DNA from: CAYSAA01 sp964428905
GTDB lineage: Bacteria > Atribacterota > Phoenicimicrobiia > Phoenicimicrobiales > Stramentimicrobiaceae
Assembly (NCBI GenBank): GCA_964428905.1
Contig: CAYSAA010000137.1
Span: 1 to 24,201 of the forward strand
DNA: 24,201 bases
Reading direction: 5' to 3'
The translations under genes were made by a program, and so were the position numbers. Shown piece by piece: positions 22,845 to 24,201 of this stretch. How positions within the stretch are numbered: position 1 is the first letter of the stretch; each line of letters opens with the position of its first letter. The notes beneath the pieces were generated by a model that was not told the DNA's origin, made no database searches, and worked only from the letters and a program-made list of their open reading frames with translations.

Positions 22845-23765
22845 TTATCTTTGTTTTTCAATAACCTCAATAGGCAATCTCTTACCTTTTAGACCATTTT
22901 CTAAAATAAAATCGCCAACATGGCATCCCAGATGCCGGGCAATAACCGGACATTTGGCAATTAATAAAAAGAATAAGGGATTTGTTTCACCCGAAAGTGC
23001 CTCATAATTGCCCTGTCCTTTACTGATAATCATCTCTGCCTCATTGAAAATACGCATAAATTCAGGAGAGCAATACTCTAAAATAACACCAGGAGAATCA
23101 GCACCACAGGAAATAATATTAGCAAAATGGTTAATGCCACAAAAGATAGCATCATCTACCAGTGCATCATTTAAGACCGGTTTCCCCTTCACGACATATA
23201 TGACATTCTTATGATAATAATTTACCAGGTGTTCTATTAAAATACGATCAAATACCACTTCTCCCGCATTGTCAGCCAGATAGAGAATTGATTCAACTTC
23301 TAACAGGTGTTGATAAAAAGCAAGGTAATCAAAATGGTCACCATAGCTAGTAACCTGCAAATCATAGTCACCAGTTAGCATTTTATCAATCTCCTCATGA
23401 ATCATAGCAGTATCTTTTATTCCAAAATCAATGATGTTACCAATAATTGACAATCTTATAGCTGTTAGAAGGGGGTTTCTTGCTTCCTTCACTTTTGTTT
23501 TCATTTCTGGGTATAATTTTAGAGCCATTTTGTTGCTTTCTTCTTTAATCTCCCTATAGGGATCCTTTTTGCCGGTAACCTTGTTGACCATAGCATAAAT
23601 CTTTCTTCCCATCTCTGCCGGCGTAGTATCTAAGGAAAAGCAAGGAACCAATTCAGATAAGTGATTCAATACCTCTCTTTGTACCTCCTCACTGGCACCA
23701 GATATTCTAGCAGTCTTAAGTGCTTGATCATAAAAACAGGGGATACAATCTAGATAAGTCTTCAT
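22845..23765 (-). CDS. DUF89 family metal-dependent phosphatase (damage-control type)
   Basis: 306 residues of the DUF89 (ARMT1-like) family. Metal and phosphate motifs are in order: N-terminal CIPCFYDQALKTAR with C7 and C10, GNIIDFG around 109-115, LYLADNAGEVVFDR (161-174) with D165, N166, E169 and D173, VKGKPVLNDA (192-201), and SKGQGNYE (248-255). The family hydrolyses damaged or overproduced phosphometabolites such as fructose-1-phosphate or oxidised phosphopantetheine derivatives. The CxxC at the start marks the stand-alone prokaryotic subgroup. The exact substrate cannot be given. AAAAGGAGT is 7 nt before the ATG. It follows the four-cysteine protein by 36 nt and precedes the DUF123 gene by 3 nt. 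Confidence 0.9.
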   Translation of the reverse strand: MKTYLDCIPCFYDQALKTARISGASEEVQREVLNHLSELVPCFSLDTTPAEMGRKIYAMVNKVTGKKDPYREIKEESNKMALKLYPEMKTKVKEARNPLLTAIRLSIIGNIIDFGIKDTAMIHEEIDKMLTGDYDLQVTSYGDHFDYLAFYQHLLEVESILYLADNAGEVVFDRILIEHLVNYYHKNVIYVVKGKPVLNDALVDDAIFCGINHFANIISCGADSPGVILEYCSPEFMRIFNEAEMIISKGQGNYEALSGETNPLFFLLIAKCPVIARHLGCHVGDFILENGLKGKRLPIEVIEKQR

Positions 23766-23801
23766 TGTTTACTCCTTTTATAGAAATAAAAGTAATGAAC
23801 A

Positions 23802-24017
23802 TCATTCATCTATTAGATGAAGGTGCTCATCAATTGTTCCATCTGGTAACATATTATCAGGATGATACTGCCCTTTTTCCTGCATCTCCCTTCTAACGCA
23901 ACGCCAATAATCTGATTTACAGTATTCTTCTACCCACTTTTTATCAATTAATTTTTGTTCGGTAAAGTATTTAATCGGGCAAACAGGAAACCACTGACAG
24001 GTTTTCCTTTCTTTCAT
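23802..24017 (-). CDS. Small conserved-looking four-cysteine protein, function unknown
   Basis: 71 residues with no signal peptide or membrane segment. Four cysteines in two pairs, C7-x5-C13 and C33-x6-C40, with aromatic residues between (CQWFPVCPIKYF, EYCKSDYWRC), suggest a zinc site or an iron-sulphur centre. The C-terminal part, EKGQYHPDNMLPDGTIDEHL, looks conserved in style but I cannot name the family with confidence. AAAGGT lies about 9 nt before the ATG. It is the first of three close genes (with DUF89 and DUF123), 36 nt before the DUF89 gene, which suggests a common transcript. Confidence 0.75.
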   Translation of the reverse strand: MKERKTCQWFPVCPIKYFTEQKLIDKKWVEEYCKSDYWRCVRREMQEKGQYHPDNMLPDGTIDEHLHLIDE

Positions 24018-24083
24018 TACTATTTACCTTTACTGTATCTTTTTTTAAAAATATCCCAAAAAACTCATTTTACCAGTAAATAT

Positions 24084-24135
24084 CGCACCCGCATAGCAGG
24101 TGGCTGTAAGAACCTCTAAAAGAGGTGTGCCTTTT
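24084..24135. other. Structured intergenic element with two hairpins
   Basis: Two stems stand 9 nt apart: CACCCGC/GCAGGTG (24086-24102, loop ATA) and ACCTCT/AGAGGT (24112-24126, loop AAA). On the minus strand the first stem is fully paired through a U-G pair, while on the plus strand it has a C-A mismatch; on the plus strand, however, GTGCC and a TTTTT run follow the second stem. It may be a leader of the four-cysteine gene, a read-through barrier after the partial gene, or part of an unidentified RNA. Confidence 0.4.
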
Positions 24136-24141
24136 TCTTGG

Positions 24142-24201
24142 TTACTTTTTGTGCTGCTTTTTCTCTTCTATTAACTGGATATTTCTAAGCAATACAACTG
24201 C
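24142..24201 (-). CDS. C-terminal 19 residues of an unidentified gene (cut by window edge)
   Basis: On the minus strand an open frame enters from the window edge and ends at TAA (24142-24144). The readable end is AVVLLRNIQLIEEKKQHKK. A helical, lysine-rich end is common for real proteins, and the spacing to the next minus-strand gene (124 nt) is normal, but 19 residues are too few to name a family or to be sure that it is coding. Confidence 0.4.
   Translation of the reverse strand, partial: AVVLLRNIQLIEEKKQHKK

Noticed and set aside
24050..24141. tRNA, SRP RNA or a known riboswitch
   Set aside because: No cloverleaf, no conserved SRP loop and none of the riboswitch core motifs I could recall fit the two stems.

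Overview
The window comes from an AT-rich bacterial genome. Shine-Dalgarno sequences are strong (AGGAGG-type) and several genes start with TTG or GTG (speE, lapA-like, corA, fur, ktrB). Superoxide reductase, a DPSL/thioferritin-type ferritin, a 1-Cys-like peroxiredoxin and FeoAB point to an anaerobe that meets occasional oxygen. The lineage cannot be fixed from this sequence; Firmicutes, Atribacterota or Thermotogota-like anaerobes all fit. No rRNA, tRNA, CRISPR array, intact insertion sequence or prophage was seen. It reads as ordinary chromosome made of short operons.

Layout. 1-4151 is all minus strand: the N-terminal part of an ABC-F ATPase (cut by the window edge), a free-standing B3/B4-domain protein, a polyamine operon (speD, a divergent speD-like paralogue, speE) and deoD. 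A 410-base gap follows, holding a consensus promoter and, about 90 nt downstream, a strong terminator. Next is pgsBC (poly-gamma-glutamate synthase core, plus strand), facing a two-gene minus-strand operon for an exported alpha/beta hydrolase and an exported C69 peptidase.

9122-11442 is an oxidative-stress block: perR, DPSL ferritin, peroxiredoxin and superoxide reductase, ending in a 15-bp terminator hairpin. PerR is divergent from an MFS transporter, and palindromic pentamers lie over its promoter. 12880-18861 carries an exported 11-TPR protein, then an ion and osmotic set: MscS channel, LapA-domain protein, CorA, and the convergent KtrB-KtrA potassium system.

19207-22303 holds a DUF1622 membrane protein and the fur-feoA-feoB operon, with a Fur-box-like palindrome just after its promoter. 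The right end (minus strand) has a small four-cysteine protein, a DUF89 phosphatase and a DUF123 GIY-YIG protein in tandem, preceded by a structured intergenic element and the last 19 codons of an unidentified gene.

The points most worth following are the SpeD paralogue, which keeps the self-processing residues but has lost the usual AdoMet-site residues; the short terminated transcript upstream of pgsB, which carries an anti-Shine-Dalgarno sequence; and pgsBC without pgsA.
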